The notes beneath the pieces are model-generated. The model had not been told where the DNA came from, searched no databases, and was given only the letters and a program-made list of their open reading frames with translations. From Methanocella_A sp963769045 (GTDB lineage Archaea > Halobacteriota > Methanocellia > Methanocellales > Methanocellaceae): a DNA stretch of 64,000 bases. Below, piece by piece: positions 36,036-45,747 of the stretch (position 1 is its first letter; every line of letters begins with the position of its first letter). Location of the stretch: NCBI GenBank assembly GCA_963769045.1, contig CAVYKK010000026.1, positions 124,001-188,000 of the forward strand, given 5' to 3'. The translations under genes and the position numbers were made by a program.

Positions 36036-36139
36036 TATGCAGGCCATAGAGGGTTCAAACGAAGCAGTAGCATCCGTCCCTCCGTGCGAAATTATATTAA
36101 GCGCTTGCGCAATTAGGCTATTAGTCAAGGTGTGACACA

Positions 36140-36448
36140 ATGGAAGCAGTCTATTACTACGAGGACAAGAACAAGAAAGACGTTGAGACCCTCCTATCCG
36201 ACGAGTTTTTCAAGCGGCTAGGGCCCACTGACCGTGAGGCGAAGCTGATGGGCACCCAGCGCAAGACTGGCTATTACCTGTACATCACTGCGGATAACCC
36301 GGACAAGTTCAAGATGGCCCAGGATAAGATCGCCGAGTCCAAGATCGAGATGACGAAGCTCTCCGGCGACGAGGAGAAAGCCGTCGTCGACGCCATCCAC
36401 AGGGAACAGGACGAAGCCGCGGAAGGCATGGGCGCTATCTTCGGTTAA
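36140..36448 (+). CDS. Conserved small acidic protein, unknown function
   Basis: The 102-residue soluble protein is rich in Asp, Glu and Lys. It has a strand-helix pattern (MEAVYYYEDKNKKDVETLL; TGYYLYITADNPDKF), suggesting a ferredoxin-like alpha/beta fold, and a Gly-rich end (EGMGAIFG). GGTGTGA lies just before the ATG. I believe methanogens share such a protein, but I cannot name a family. It is a single gene. Confidence 0.65.
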   Translation: MEAVYYYEDKNKKDVETLLSDEFFKRLGPTDREAKLMGTQRKTGYYLYITADNPDKFKMAQDKIAESKIEMTKLSGDEEKAVVDAIHREQDEAAEGMGAIFG

Positions 36449-36549
36449 GTGTTGTATGTGAGGGCACAACGAAAGCCAGCCTCTCGCAATAACACATAGC
36501 CCTCGTGGCTGCCCGCGCGCGCCCGCGGGACCGGGCATTGCCCGGCATT

Positions 36550-37212
36550 TTATTTAATAACAACGACATAAGCTTCTTTCTTTTCGGGCCGTATCACTTT
36601 CGCGATTTTCAGACCCTTACTTTCGATTAACATCAAAAACGGCTCGACGTCCGTAATTTTATCCAGTTTTAACACCTGCATGACCCGGCCGCCTTCATTC
36701 AGCAGCGGCAGGAAACGGGCTGTGATCTCGACAGACGCGGACGGCTCGACGGTCATGTCGTTGAGGATCACGTCGAAGCCCGAACCGAGTTGCGACAGGT
36801 CCATGTTGAAGGCGTCCCCGAAGACGACGCTGACGTTGGGATGATCTGCGACGACGTGCGCGAGTTGCGGCCGGAACTCTTCGCTGTACTCGATGCCGAC
36901 GACCCGGGAGGCTATGGCGGACGCGAAAATGAGAAATCCCCCTGCGCTGGAGCCGATATCCAGGACCGCGTCGCCGGGACGAATCAGCCCCGACTGCTCC
37001 TGGATGCCTTTCAGCTTGAAATAGCCCTCGGGCTGGTCTGCCTCGGATATCTCAATGTGGCTGCCGGGCGCCACCTTTTTGGACTGCTTGGTCGCCACGA
37101 CGCCGTTCACCTTAACCAGCCCGCGCTCGATATAGCGCTGGGCGCGGCTGCGGGAGGCGATATAGCCTTCGGAAACGAGGTATTCATCGAGTCTCATCTT
37201 TACGCTCATCAT
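36550..37212 (-). CDS. TlyA-like rRNA methyltransferase (S4 plus FtsJ-like domain)
   Basis: The 220-residue product has an N-terminal S4 RNA-binding domain (about 6-65: MRLDEYLVSEGYIASRSRAQ) and a Rossmann SAM-dependent methylase with motif I DAVLDIGSSAGGF (about 81-93), acidic VVGIEYSEEF and VILNDMTVEP. The family methylates ribose in 16S/23S rRNA (TlyA) or is a hemolysin-annotated homologue. The C-terminal KKEAYVVVIK fits the last strands. It is divergent from gyrB over a 240-bp AT-rich region. Confidence 0.85.
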   Translation of the reverse strand: MMSVKMRLDEYLVSEGYIASRSRAQRYIERGLVKVNGVVATKQSKKVAPGSHIEISEADQPEGYFKLKGIQEQSGLIRPGDAVLDIGSSAGGFLIFASAIASRVVGIEYSEEFRPQLAHVVADHPNVSVVFGDAFNMDLSQLGSGFDVILNDMTVEPSASVEITARFLPLLNEGGRVMQVLKLDKITDVEPFLMLIESKGLKIAKVIRPEKKEAYVVVIK

Positions 37213-37316
37213 ATAGGTCAGCGCATGAATGAAAAAGTTATCGGAAATATTATTATATAAATCATCTCATTTTATTCGTATTAGCCACGTAATCGAATTT
37301 TTTATCGATGAAAGCA

Positions 37317-37329
37317 CTAAATATATATT
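37317..37329 (+). promoter_or_regulatory. Putative gyrB TATA box
   Basis: CTAAATATATATT, about 125 bp upstream of the gyrB ATG, is the best TATA match in the gyrB-tlyA intergenic region, giving a leader of roughly 100 nt. A second AT-rich run (TTTTTAAAAAAATT) near 37421 is an alternative with a short leader. Confidence 0.4.
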
Positions 37330-37456
37330 CCATGCATGACAATTAATCCTGGTGAGTATTACGAAGCCGTAAACAGGTCGTAGACCGTTTATGCGTATTT
37401 ACATCATATCAATTCAGGAAATTTTTAAAAAAATTCATCGCGAGGTATAGTACACA

Positions 37457-39373
37457 ATGTCTAACGAAAATCCGGCTCAAACACCTCAAACGTACGATGC
37501 CTCGAGCATTCAGGTGCTCGAAGGCCTTGAGGCCGTGAGGAAAAGGCCCAGCATGTACATCGGCTCTACCGATTACAAGGGCCTGCATCACCTGGTCTAC
37601 GAGGTCGTCGACAACAGCATCGACGAGGCGCTGGCCGGCTATTGCAATAACATAGAAGTATCGATCAACGAGAACGGCAGCGTTACCGTCACTGACGACG
37701 GCAGAGGCATCCCGGTCGAGATGCACGAGAAGTACAAGAAGCCTGCGCTGGAAATCGTCATGACGATGCTCCATGCGGGCGGCAAGTTCGACAACCGGAC
37801 CTACAAGGTGTCCGGCGGCCTGCACGGCGTGGGCGTATCAGTCGTCAACGCGCTCTCGAGGTATCTCGATGTCGAGGTCAGCAGGAACGGAAAGGTCTAC
37901 TTCCAGCGCTACGAGCGAGGAAAGCCCGTAGAGGAAGTGAAGGTCGTCGGCGAGTCAGTCCACACCGGCACGAAGACCACGTTCATGCCGGATAACGCCA
38001 TTTTCGAGACGCTCGAGTTCCAGTATGACATCCTGGCCAACAGGCTGCGCGAACTGGCGTACCTGAACAAAGGCATCAAGATTACGCTGACAGACAAAAA
38101 GGCCAACAAAAGCGAGCAGTTCCACTACGAGGGCGGCGTCGTCCAGTTCATCGATTACCTGAACGAGGGCAAGAACGTGCTGCACCCGCACCCGATCTAT
38201 TTCGAGCGGGAGAAGGACACGACCAGGGTCGAGATCGCCATGCAATACAACGATGGCTACAGTGAGGTCGTCCTGGCCTTCGCCAACAACATCAACACTC
38301 ACGAGGGCGGCACCCACCTGAGCGGCTTCCGCGCGGCGCTGACCCGCTCCGTCAACGATTACGCAAAGAAGAACAACCTGATCAAGGGCGAAATGGTCCT
38401 GTCCGGCGAAGATATCCGCGAGGGGCTGACCGCCATCATCAGCGTCAAGCTAACCAATCCCCAGTTCGAAGGCCAGACGAAGACCAAGCTGGGCAACAGT
38501 GATGTGAAAGGCATCGTCGAGACGCTGGTCGCCGACGGCCTTAACGACTACCTGGAGGAGAACCCCTCCGACGCGAGAAAGATCATCGACAAGACGGTAA
38601 TGGCGTTCCAGGCCAGGGAAGCAGCACGGAAGGCGAGAGAGCTGACCCGCCGTAAATCGGCACTGGAAGGCTCTACACTGCCCGGCAAGCTGGCAGACTG
38701 CCAGGAGCGGGACGCCAGCAAGTGCGAGATCTACATCGTGGAGGGCGACTCGGCAGGCGGCTCGGCCAAGCAGGGCCGCGATCGCCGGAACCAGGCGATC
38801 CTCCCGCTACGCGGCAAGATATTGAACGTCGAGAAGGCGAGGCTTAACAAGATCCTGCAGAGCGAAGAGATCAGGAACCTGATTACGGCGTTCGGCACAG
38901 GCGTAGGCGAGGATTTCGCCCTCGACAAGGCCCGTTACCACAAGATTATCCTGATGACCGATGCCGACGTCGACGGCGCGCACATTCGCACGCTGCTCCT
39001 GACGTTCTTCTTCCGCTACATGAGGCCGCTGGTCGAGGCAGGGTACGTGTATATCGCCCAGCCGCCCCTGTTCAGGGTCAAGAAGGGCAAGGACGAGAAG
39101 TACGTGTACAACGAGGCCCAGCTGGCCGAGACGCTCGAGCAGATGGGCAGGACGGGGGCCGGCATCCAGCGATACAAAGGCCTGGGTGAGATGAACCCGG
39201 AGCAATTATGGTCGACCACCATGGACCCTGCGCAGCGTACCGTGCTGCAGGTGACGATGGACGACGCGATCGAGGCGGATCGTATCTTTACCCTGCTGAT
39301 GGGTGACAAGGTCGAGCCACGCCGGGACTTCATCGTGAAGAACGCCAAGTTCGTACATAACCTGGATGTGTGA
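37457..39373 (+). CDS. gyrB: DNA gyrase subunit B
   Basis: The 638-residue short-form GyrB has the GHKL ATPase motifs EVVDNSIDEAL, DDGRGIPV and GGLHGVGVSVVNALS. The Toprim domain contains IVEGDSAGGSAKQGRDR and MTDADVDGAHIRTL, and the C-terminal tail has QRYKGLGEMNPEQLW. With GyrA it introduces negative supercoils. Bacterial-type gyrase is present in many euryarchaea by ancient transfer. GAGGT lies 10 nt before ATG 37457. gyrA follows, overlapping or only 4 bp away depending on its start. Confidence 0.98.
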   Translation: MSNENPAQTPQTYDASSIQVLEGLEAVRKRPSMYIGSTDYKGLHHLVYEVVDNSIDEALAGYCNNIEVSINENGSVTVTDDGRGIPVEMHEKYKKPALEIVMTMLHAGGKFDNRTYKVSGGLHGVGVSVVNALSRYLDVEVSRNGKVYFQRYERGKPVEEVKVVGESVHTGTKTTFMPDNAIFETLEFQYDILANRLRELAYLNKGIKITLTDKKANKSEQFHYEGGVVQFIDYLNEGKNVLHPHPIYFEREKDTTRVEIAMQYNDGYSEVVLAFANNINTHEGGTHLSGFRAALTRSVNDYAKKNNLIKGEMVLSGEDIREGLTAIISVKLTNPQFEGQTKTKLGNSDVKGIVETLVADGLNDYLEENPSDARKIIDKTVMAFQAREAARKARELTRRKSALEGSTLPGKLADCQERDASKCEIYIVEGDSAGGSAKQGRDRRNQAILPLRGKILNVEKARLNKILQSEEIRNLITAFGTGVGEDFALDKARYHKIILMTDADVDGAHIRTLLLTFFFRYMRPLVEAGYVYIAQPPLFRVKKGKDEKYVYNEAQLAETLEQMGRTGAGIQRYKGLGEMNPEQLWSTTMDPAQRTVLQVTMDDAIEADRIFTLLMGDKVEPRRDFIVKNAKFVHNLDV

Positions 39374-41834
39374 GACGATGGCCGAAGAGAAACAACAACA
39401 GAAACACGAGACGGTCGTACCGACCAAAATCGACGAGGAGATGAAGCGCTCCTACATCGACTATTCCATGAGCGTCATTGTCGGCCGGGCGCTGCCCGAC
39501 GTACGGGACGGCCTGAAGCCGGTGCACCGCCGCTGCCTGTACGGCATGTACGAACTGGGCAACACCCACGATAAGCCCTACAAGAAGAGCGCGAGAGTGG
39601 TGGGCGACGTCATGGGTAAGTACCATCCCCACGGCGATGCGGCGATCTACGATACCATCGTGAGGATGGCGCAGGACTTCTCGCTCCGCTACCCGCTGGT
39701 GGACGGCCAGGGCAATTTCGGCAGCGTGGACGGCGACAGCGCCGCCCACATGCGTTACACCGAAGTCCGCATGGAGGAGATCGCCGAGGAACTGCTGGCG
39801 GACCTCGACAAGGAAACGGTCGACTTCGTCCCGAACTTCGACGAGACGCTGAAAGAGCCCACCGTGCTCCCGGCGAAGCTGCCGAACCTGCTGATCAACG
39901 GCTCTTCGGGCATTGCCGTTGGCATGGCCACGAACATCCCGCCACATAACCTCGGCGAGGTCGTGGACGGGACGGTGGCACTGATCGACAACCCGGCGTT
40001 GGAGCCCATTGAGCTACTGAACTATATCAAGGGGCCTGATTTCCCGACAGGAGCTTTCATCTACGGCAAGGACGGCATCAAAGAGGCATACCTCACCGGC
40101 CGGGGCAGCATCCGGCAGCGGGCTAAGACGGAGATCGTCGAGGAGGGCGGCAGGAATGTCATACTGGCCACGGAAATCCCCTACATGGTGAACAAGGCCA
40201 AGCTCATTGAGACGATCGCGGAACTGGTCAAGGACAAGAGGATCGAAGGGATCTCCGATTTGCGCGACGAGTCCGACCGGGAAGGCATGCGGATCGTCAT
40301 CGAGCTGAAAAAGGCCGCCAACGCCAATGTGGTGCTGAACCAGCTGTTCAAGCACACCCAGCTGGAGACGACCTTCGGCGTGAACAATCTCTCGCTGGTC
40401 GACAACGTGCCGATGACGCTCAACCTCAAGGACACCATCGGCTATTTCATCAAGCACAGGCAGGAAGTCGTCACCAGGCGCAGCCAGTTCGAGCTGAAGA
40501 AGGCGCAGGAGCGCGAGCACATACTGGCCGGCCTGCTGATCGCACAGGACAACATCGACGAGGTCATACGACTCATCCGCGGTTCGAAGAACGCAGACGA
40601 GGCCCGGCCCGCGCTCATGGGGCGGTTCGGACTTTCTGAAGAGCAGGCGAAGGCAATCATCGACATGCGCCTCGGGCGCCTGACAGGCCTCGAGCGGCAA
40701 AAGATCGAGGACGAGCGGACCGGCCTCCTCAAGGAGATCGAGCACCTGCTCCAGGTGCTGCAGAGCCCGCAGATGGTGCTTGACATCATCAAGAGCGAGC
40801 TTCTCGCGCTCAAGGAGAAGTACGGCGACAAGAGACGGACGATCATAATGGACTCCGCCGGCGACATCGTCGACGAGGACCTGATCCCCGTGGAGAACGT
40901 GGTCGTCTCGATCACGAACACCGGCTATATCAAGCGGATGCCGGTGGACACGTACCGCACCCAGCGCAGGGGCGGCGTGGGCATCATGGGCATGGAGACC
41001 AAGGAAGAAGACTATGTAATCGACGTCTTCGTGGCATCCACGCACGACACCATGCTGTTCTTCTCGAACAAGGGCAAGGCATATGCGCTCAAGGTCTACG
41101 AGATACCGCCGGCAGCAACCCGGCAGACCCGCGGCAAGGCGATCATAAACCTGATCAACATCGAGCCCGGCGAGCAGATCAACGCCTCGATACCGATCAA
41201 GGCGTTCGACGACCAGCACTTCCTGGTCATGTGTACCAGGGAAGGCACGGTCAAGAAGACAGTGCTATCCGCCTACCAGAGCATCCGCAGCAGCGGCATC
41301 ATCGCGATAGGGCTCTCGGAAGGCGACGAGCTGATCGCGGTGAAGCTGACCAGCGGGGAGCAGGAAATCCTCATCGCCACCCGTAACGGCAAGAGCAACC
41401 GGTTCTCCGAGAAGGAGGTCCGGGAAATGGGACGCCCGGCGCAGGGCGTCATCGGCATACGGCTCACCGAGAACGACAAAGTGATCGGCATGGAGATCGT
41501 GGACCCGGAGCAGTGCGTGCTCACCATCTGCGAGAACGGGTTCGGCAAGCGCACCCCCATCTCGGAGTACGGCATGACCCACCGGGGCACCCAGGGCATC
41601 ATCAACATCAAGACGACGCTCCGCAACGGCCCGGTCGTGTCGGTCATCGGCATTACAACCGATCACCAGATCGTCGTCGCGACAAAGGACGCCATCATGA
41701 TACGCATCAAGGCGTCGGAAATACCGGAGATCGGCCGCAACACCCAGGGCGTGCACATCATCAAGCTCAAGCCTGAAGATAAGGTCATGGCCGTGGCCCG
41801 GCTGGTATCCGAGAAGAAAGAGGAAGAGATATAA
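39366..41834 (+). CDS. gyrA: DNA gyrase subunit A
   Basis: The 822-residue product has the breakage-reunion domain with IDYSMSVIVGRALPDVRDGLKPV and the catalytic tyrosine in AAHMRYTEVRM (about 122). The C-terminal beta-pinwheel starts with the GyrA box QRRGGVG (about residue 533), which distinguishes gyrase from topoisomerase IV. It may start at ATG 39366 (inside gyrB) or ATG 39378, which matches the common MAEE- beginning; the sequence does not decide. T-rich DNA follows the stop. Confidence 0.98.
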   Translation: MCETMAEEKQQQKHETVVPTKIDEEMKRSYIDYSMSVIVGRALPDVRDGLKPVHRRCLYGMYELGNTHDKPYKKSARVVGDVMGKYHPHGDAAIYDTIVRMAQDFSLRYPLVDGQGNFGSVDGDSAAHMRYTEVRMEEIAEELLADLDKETVDFVPNFDETLKEPTVLPAKLPNLLINGSSGIAVGMATNIPPHNLGEVVDGTVALIDNPALEPIELLNYIKGPDFPTGAFIYGKDGIKEAYLTGRGSIRQRAKTEIVEEGGRNVILATEIPYMVNKAKLIETIAELVKDKRIEGISDLRDESDREGMRIVIELKKAANANVVLNQLFKHTQLETTFGVNNLSLVDNVPMTLNLKDTIGYFIKHRQEVVTRRSQFELKKAQEREHILAGLLIAQDNIDEVIRLIRGSKNADEARPALMGRFGLSEEQAKAIIDMRLGRLTGLERQKIEDERTGLLKEIEHLLQVLQSPQMVLDIIKSELLALKEKYGDKRRTIIMDSAGDIVDEDLIPVENVVVSITNTGYIKRMPVDTYRTQRRGGVGIMGMETKEEDYVIDVFVASTHDTMLFFSNKGKAYALKVYEIPPAATRQTRGKAIINLINIEPGEQINASIPIKAFDDQHFLVMCTREGTVKKTVLSAYQSIRSSGIIAIGLSEGDELIAVKLTSGEQEILIATRNGKSNRFSEKEVREMGRPAQGVIGIRLTENDKVIGMEIVDPEQCVLTICENGFGKRTPISEYGMTHRGTQGIINIKTTLRNGPVVSVIGITTDHQIVVATKDAIMIRIKASEIPEIGRNTQGVHIIKLKPEDKVMAVARLVSEKKEEEI

Positions 41835-41860
41835 TCCCCGCTGCCCTACGGGATCATATC

Positions 41861-41880
41861 TCTTTTTCTCATTTTATTTT
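41861..41880 (+). terminator. T-run terminator after gyrA
   Basis: TCTTTTTCTCATTTTATTTT starts about 27 bp after the gyrA stop, with no stable hairpin required. Archaeal polymerases stop at such T-runs, so this is the likely end of the gyrBA transcript. The hairpin element begins 22 bp further on. Confidence 0.5.
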
Positions 41881-41902
41881 ATAGTCATTCATTCTTGTAC
41901 AG

Positions 41903-42049
41903 GCTGAGCCGGTGGATTAACACGAAGGCCACAATGGCCACAATGGCCACGAAGTATTTTAATAGAAAGGACTACGGTAGCCTCTTCCTGTATAGAACGT
42001 TGTGTACTTTGTGGCCTTTGTGGCCTTCGTGTTAATCCACCGGCTCAGC
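41903..42049. repeat. Hairpin element with GCTGAGCCGG termini and 9-bp tandem units (copy 4)
   Basis: Both ends carry GCTGAGCCGGTGGATTAACA in inverted orientation. Inward, the arms continue as 9-bp units (CACGAAGGC, CACAATGGC twice; the right arm has CACAAAGGC). The spacer is about 50 bp. The terminal repeat and the flanks (TTGTACA on one side, GTAAACA on the other) are shared with the element at 46735-46874, although the inner units are completely different. Confidence 0.85.
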
Positions 42050-42086
42050 GTAAACATCATTCCGGTAATGATTAAAAAATCCAATT

Positions 42087-42923
42087 TTACTCTATTTCAC
42101 CCTGTATTGTAATCGTCTTCTCACTCACAGGGATTTTCTTTGCCGACCGTTCCAGCGCCCGGTCCACGACATGGCGCACGCCGCTGCAGCAGGGGACTTC
42201 CATGTGGGCGACCGTGATCGATTTGATCGTATGTCTTGAGAAGATCTCGGCCAGCTTCGTGACATAACCTTCAATGTCCGAATCCAGCTTCGGGCAGAAG
42301 ATGATCACAATCTTATCGCGGAGGAGCTCCGCATGGAACCCGGCACAGGCGAACGGGACACAGTCCGCCGAAATTAGAAGATCGGCATTGTCAAAACAGG
42401 GGGCTGCCGGGTTCAGGAGCTTGAGCTGTACCGGCCACTGTCGAAGCTCGGATTCGGCCGTTTCGGATGGCCGCCGGCCGGGGTCGGATCTTTTTCTGGT
42501 AATGCTCTTAGCCATGGACCCAGGGCATGCCCCATGCGGTGCATGAAGCGGCAGACCACCGGCATGCACGTTGCCGGGAATATTGATTTTGTGCTCCTTC
42601 AGGTATTCAATCGCCTCGTTATACAGATCAGTCTGCCCATGGCCGGCAAGGTGTTCGAGATGGGCTTTGATTACGGGTGCGCCCTGTCGTACGATGTTCT
42701 CCATAACCGTCTTTTCATCGTAAGGGGCGGCTTCACGCTCGATGACACAGATCGCGCCCTCGGGGCAGGTCCCGATACAGGCGCCCAGACCGTCGCAGAA
42801 CAGGTCGCTTATGAGCCGCGCCTTACCATCGATGAGCTGAATGGCTCCCTCCGGGCAGTCCGGGATACACTGCCCGCATCCCGTGCATTTATTTTCGTCG
42901 ATGCTGATTATCTTCCGTTTCAT
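42087..42923 (-). CDS. Dicluster ferredoxin-domain iron-sulfur protein
   Basis: The 278-residue product begins with two 4Fe-4S ferredoxin motifs, CTGCGQCIPDCPEGAI and CDGLGACIGTCPEGAI (about 14-60). The remaining domain contains further Cys residues (CVPFACAGFH, FCPKLDS, VPCCSGVRH) suitable for binding metal or another cluster. Such proteins are widespread in methanogens and act as electron carriers of unassigned role. It is convergent with gyrA and divergent from the glutamate synthase operon. Confidence 0.85.
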   Translation of the reverse strand: MKRKIISIDENKCTGCGQCIPDCPEGAIQLIDGKARLISDLFCDGLGACIGTCPEGAICVIEREAAPYDEKTVMENIVRQGAPVIKAHLEHLAGHGQTDLYNEAIEYLKEHKINIPGNVHAGGLPLHAPHGACPGSMAKSITRKRSDPGRRPSETAESELRQWPVQLKLLNPAAPCFDNADLLISADCVPFACAGFHAELLRDKIVIIFCPKLDSDIEGYVTKLAEIFSRHTIKSITVAHMEVPCCSGVRHVVDRALERSAKKIPVSEKTITIQGEIE

Positions 42924-43011
42924 AATCCTGTCTAATTAATTTCGTATGGTTACGAACTAAAAAAAGTTTCCGGTTTCCAGGCTTCACGTGCATAGCCTGT
43001 TATCAGGAAAC

Positions 43012-43022
43012 TTTAAATATAT
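43012..43022 (+). promoter_or_regulatory. BRE/TATA promoter of the glutamate synthase operon
   Basis: GGAAACTTTAAATATATG, with TTTAAATATAT at 43012-43022, lies about 80 bp before the first gene's start. It fits an archaeal BRE plus TATA box and would start transcription near 43047. Confidence 0.5.
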
Positions 43023-43101
43023 GAATAGGACATAATCTTGCCTACCATCGGCATTTATATAGGTGAAGCCGGAAAAGAGTTGAACACTGTATGAGGACTA
43101 C

Positions 43102-44235
43102 TTGCAGCCAGCAGGACCGCTGTTCGGTGAGGGATCGGCCTTGAAGTACCAGCGCGATCTCGAACACATACCGTCGGGGTGTGCCATTTCGGGCATCCTG
43201 AACCGGAAGGGGAAGCGCATCGACGGGCGTAGAATCATCAAGTCCATAGCCCTGATGCACGACCGGTCCAACGGGCTGGGCGGAGGCTTCGCCGCATACG
43301 GCATTTACCCTAAATATAAAGACTATTATGCGTTCCACGTGATGCTCGACGACGAGGAAAGCAAGAACCAGTTCGAGTGCTATGTCAACCAGCATTTCAC
43401 CGTGGAGCACGACGAAAAAATCCCCACGGCGAAGGTCGACGGCATCCACAGGCCGCCTGTCCTCTGGCGCTATTTCGTCAAGGTAGGCGAGGGGAAGCTG
43501 GAGGATGTCGCCGGCGCCGAAGAGGACTACGTGGTCCGGCAGGTCATGCACATCAACTCGAACATCGCCGGCGCGTTCATCTCGTCCAGCGGCAAGAACA
43601 TGGGCGGGTTCAAGGGCGTGGGCTACCCGGAGGACATCGCGAAGTTCTTCAAGCTGGAAGACTACAACGCGTATCTCTGGACCTCGCACGGCCGGTTCCC
43701 GACCAATACGCCCGGCTGGTGGGGCGGCGCACACCCGATGACGCTGCTCGACTGGTCGGTCGTGCACAACGGCGAGATATCCTCGTACGGCATCAATAAG
43801 CGCTACCTTGAGATGTTCGGCTACAAGATGGAGCTGATGACCGACACGGAGGTCATCGCCTATTTATTCGACCTGATGGTCCGGAGACACAAGCTGCCGA
43901 TCCAGATCGCGACCGCTGCACTGGCCCCGCCGTTCTGGAAGGACATCGACGCCATGCCGGAGCAGCAGCGTAAAGCATACACGGCTATACGGACTGTGTA
44001 CGGCAGCGCGCTGATGAACGGCCCGTTCTCCATCCTGGTGGGCTTTACCAGGGGCATGATCGGCCTGAACGACCGCATCAAGCTGCGCCCCATGATCGCC
44101 GCCGAGAAGGGCGACTACATGTACATGGCCTCGGAAGAGGCGGGCATCAGGATCATCGAGCCGGAGCCCGAGAAAGTCTGGGCGCCTAAGGCCGGCGTAC
44201 CGACTATCGGACTGCTTGACGAGGGGGTAGAGTAA
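43102..44235 (+). CDS. Archaeal glutamate synthase, glutamine amidotransferase subunit
   Basis: The 377-residue class II (Ntn) amidotransferase domain corresponds to domain 1 of the large subunit of bacterial GltB. The nucleophile is Cys27 in IPSGCAISG, preceded by a short propeptide. GRFPTNTPGWWGGAHP and VVHNGEISSYG are the typical glutamine-binding motifs. It releases ammonia from glutamine for the FMN subunit encoded next. Two TTG starts are possible: 43102 (GAGG upstream) and 43141 (GGTGAGGG 7 nt upstream). It touches the next gene at one base (TAATG). Confidence 0.93.
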   Translation: MQPAGPLFGEGSALKYQRDLEHIPSGCAISGILNRKGKRIDGRRIIKSIALMHDRSNGLGGGFAAYGIYPKYKDYYAFHVMLDDEESKNQFECYVNQHFTVEHDEKIPTAKVDGIHRPPVLWRYFVKVGEGKLEDVAGAEEDYVVRQVMHINSNIAGAFISSSGKNMGGFKGVGYPEDIAKFFKLEDYNAYLWTSHGRFPTNTPGWWGGAHPMTLLDWSVVHNGEISSYGINKRYLEMFGYKMELMTDTEVIAYLFDLMVRRHKLPIQIATAALAPPFWKDIDAMPEQQRKAYTAIRTVYGSALMNGPFSILVGFTRGMIGLNDRIKLRPMIAAEKGDYMYMASEEAGIRIIEPEPEKVWAPKAGVPTIGLLDEGVE

Positions 44236-45746
44236 TGGCTACGCAGGTCCCCCCGGAATTCACGGTCGACATCAACGAGCGCAAGTGCGTCCGGTGCAAA
44301 CGCTGTACCACGGAATGCGGCTTCGAGGCGCTCACATACAGCAAGGAATACGACGCCATCGTCCCGGACGACGGTAAGTGCGTGGCGTGCCACCGGTGCG
44401 TCACCATGTGCCCGAAGCACGCAATCCGTGTCAAGGATAACTCGCTCGCCTACAAAGCGAATGCCAACTTTACGGACATTCACCGCAAGAACATCCTGAA
44501 ACAGGCAGAGACAGGAGGCATCCTGCTCACGGCCATGGGCTGCGACCAGGACTACCCGGTCCTCTGGGACAACATACTCATCGACGCCTGCCAGGTCACC
44601 AACCCGTCCATCGACCCGCTGCGGGAGCCCATGGAGCTGCGGACGTACATCGGCCGCAAGCCGGACCGGCTGGAGTTCGATATGGATGACGGCATCATCA
44701 AGCTCAAGACGGAACTGGCGCCGAACCTGAAGCTGGACTTCCCCGTCGTGTTCGGCGGCATGTCCTACGGCGCGGTCAGCCATCCCGTGCACCAGTCGCT
44801 GATGATGGCGGCCGAGCGCTGCGGCACCTTCATGAACACGGGCGAAGGCGGCCTGCACCGGGAGTTCTACAAGTACGGCGACCACGTCATCGTACAGTGC
44901 GCTTCGGGCCGGTTCGGCGTCCACGAGGATTACCTGAACGCCGGAGCCGCCGTCGAGATCAAGATCGGACAGGGCGCCAAGCCGGGCATCGGCGGCCACC
45001 TGCCGGGCGAGAAGGTCAGCGAGGACGTGTCGAGGACCCGGATGATACCGGCAGGCACAGACGCACTGTCGCCTGCGCCGCACCACGATATTTACTCCAT
45101 CGAAGACCTGTCGCAGCTGATCTACGCGCTCAAGGAAGCGACCCGCTATAAGAAACCGGTTGGCGTCAAGGTCGCCGCCGTCCACAATATCGCGGCGATC
45201 TGCAGCGGCATCGTCCGTGCCGGAGCAGACTATATCGCTATCGACGGGTTCAGGGGCGGCACAGGGGCGGCGCCGCGTGTCATACGTGACAACGTGGGCA
45301 TCCCCATCGAGCTGGCGCTGGCGGCCGTCGACGACCGGCTGCGCCAGGAAGGAATCCGCAACCAGACGTCCATTATCTGCGGAGGCGGCATCCGGCAGAG
45401 CTCGGATGTGATCAAGGCCGTCGCGCTGGGCGCGGACGCCGTCATGATCGGCACGAGCGCGCTCGTCGCGCTGGGCTGCCGGGTGTGCCAGAAGTGCAAC
45501 ACCAACCGGTGCTCGTGGGGCATCGCTACCCAGAACCCGCGGCTGACGGCAAGGCTCGACCCCGAGGAGGGAGCGCAGCGGCTGACGAACCTGCTGAACG
45601 CCTGGAGCCACGAGACGCAGGAAGTGCTCGGCGCGCTGGGCGTGAACGCCATCGAAAGCCTGCGCGGCAGCAGAGAAAGGCTGCGCGGCGTGGGGCTGGA
45701 CGAGAAGACACTGGAAATACTGGGCATCAAGCCTGCGGGGCGATAA
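44235..45746 (+). CDS. Archaeal glutamate synthase, FMN/central subunit with ferredoxin domain
   Basis: The 503-residue product has an N-terminal dicluster ferredoxin (CVRCKRCTTECGF and CVACHRCVTMCP). The FMN-binding barrel of glutamate synthase follows, with FGGMSYGAVSH, KIGQGAKPGIGGHLPG, GVKVAAVHN and GGTGAAPR. A cysteine motif near residue 410 (CRVCQKCNTNRC) holds the iron-sulfur cluster. It makes glutamate from 2-oxoglutarate and ammonia, probably with reduced ferredoxin. It is the central gene of a three-gene operon. Confidence 0.95.
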   Translation: MATQVPPEFTVDINERKCVRCKRCTTECGFEALTYSKEYDAIVPDDGKCVACHRCVTMCPKHAIRVKDNSLAYKANANFTDIHRKNILKQAETGGILLTAMGCDQDYPVLWDNILIDACQVTNPSIDPLREPMELRTYIGRKPDRLEFDMDDGIIKLKTELAPNLKLDFPVVFGGMSYGAVSHPVHQSLMMAAERCGTFMNTGEGGLHREFYKYGDHVIVQCASGRFGVHEDYLNAGAAVEIKIGQGAKPGIGGHLPGEKVSEDVSRTRMIPAGTDALSPAPHHDIYSIEDLSQLIYALKEATRYKKPVGVKVAAVHNIAAICSGIVRAGADYIAIDGFRGGTGAAPRVIRDNVGIPIELALAAVDDRLRQEGIRNQTSIICGGGIRQSSDVIKAVALGADAVMIGTSALVALGCRVCQKCNTNRCSWGIATQNPRLTARLDPEEGAQRLTNLLNAWSHETQEVLGALGVNAIESLRGSRERLRGVGLDEKTLEILGIKPAGR

Positions 45747-45747
45747 C

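Noticed and set aside
40014..41219. 401-codon frame antisense to gyrA
   Set aside because: Antisense shadow of a strongly conserved gene; Leu/Val/Asp-rich pattern arises from complementing gyrA codons.
41903..42049. Hairpin elements as CRISPR or integron attachment sites
   Set aside because: There are no unique spacers between direct repeats, no integrase gene and no gene cassettes; the arms are inverted, not direct, repeats.
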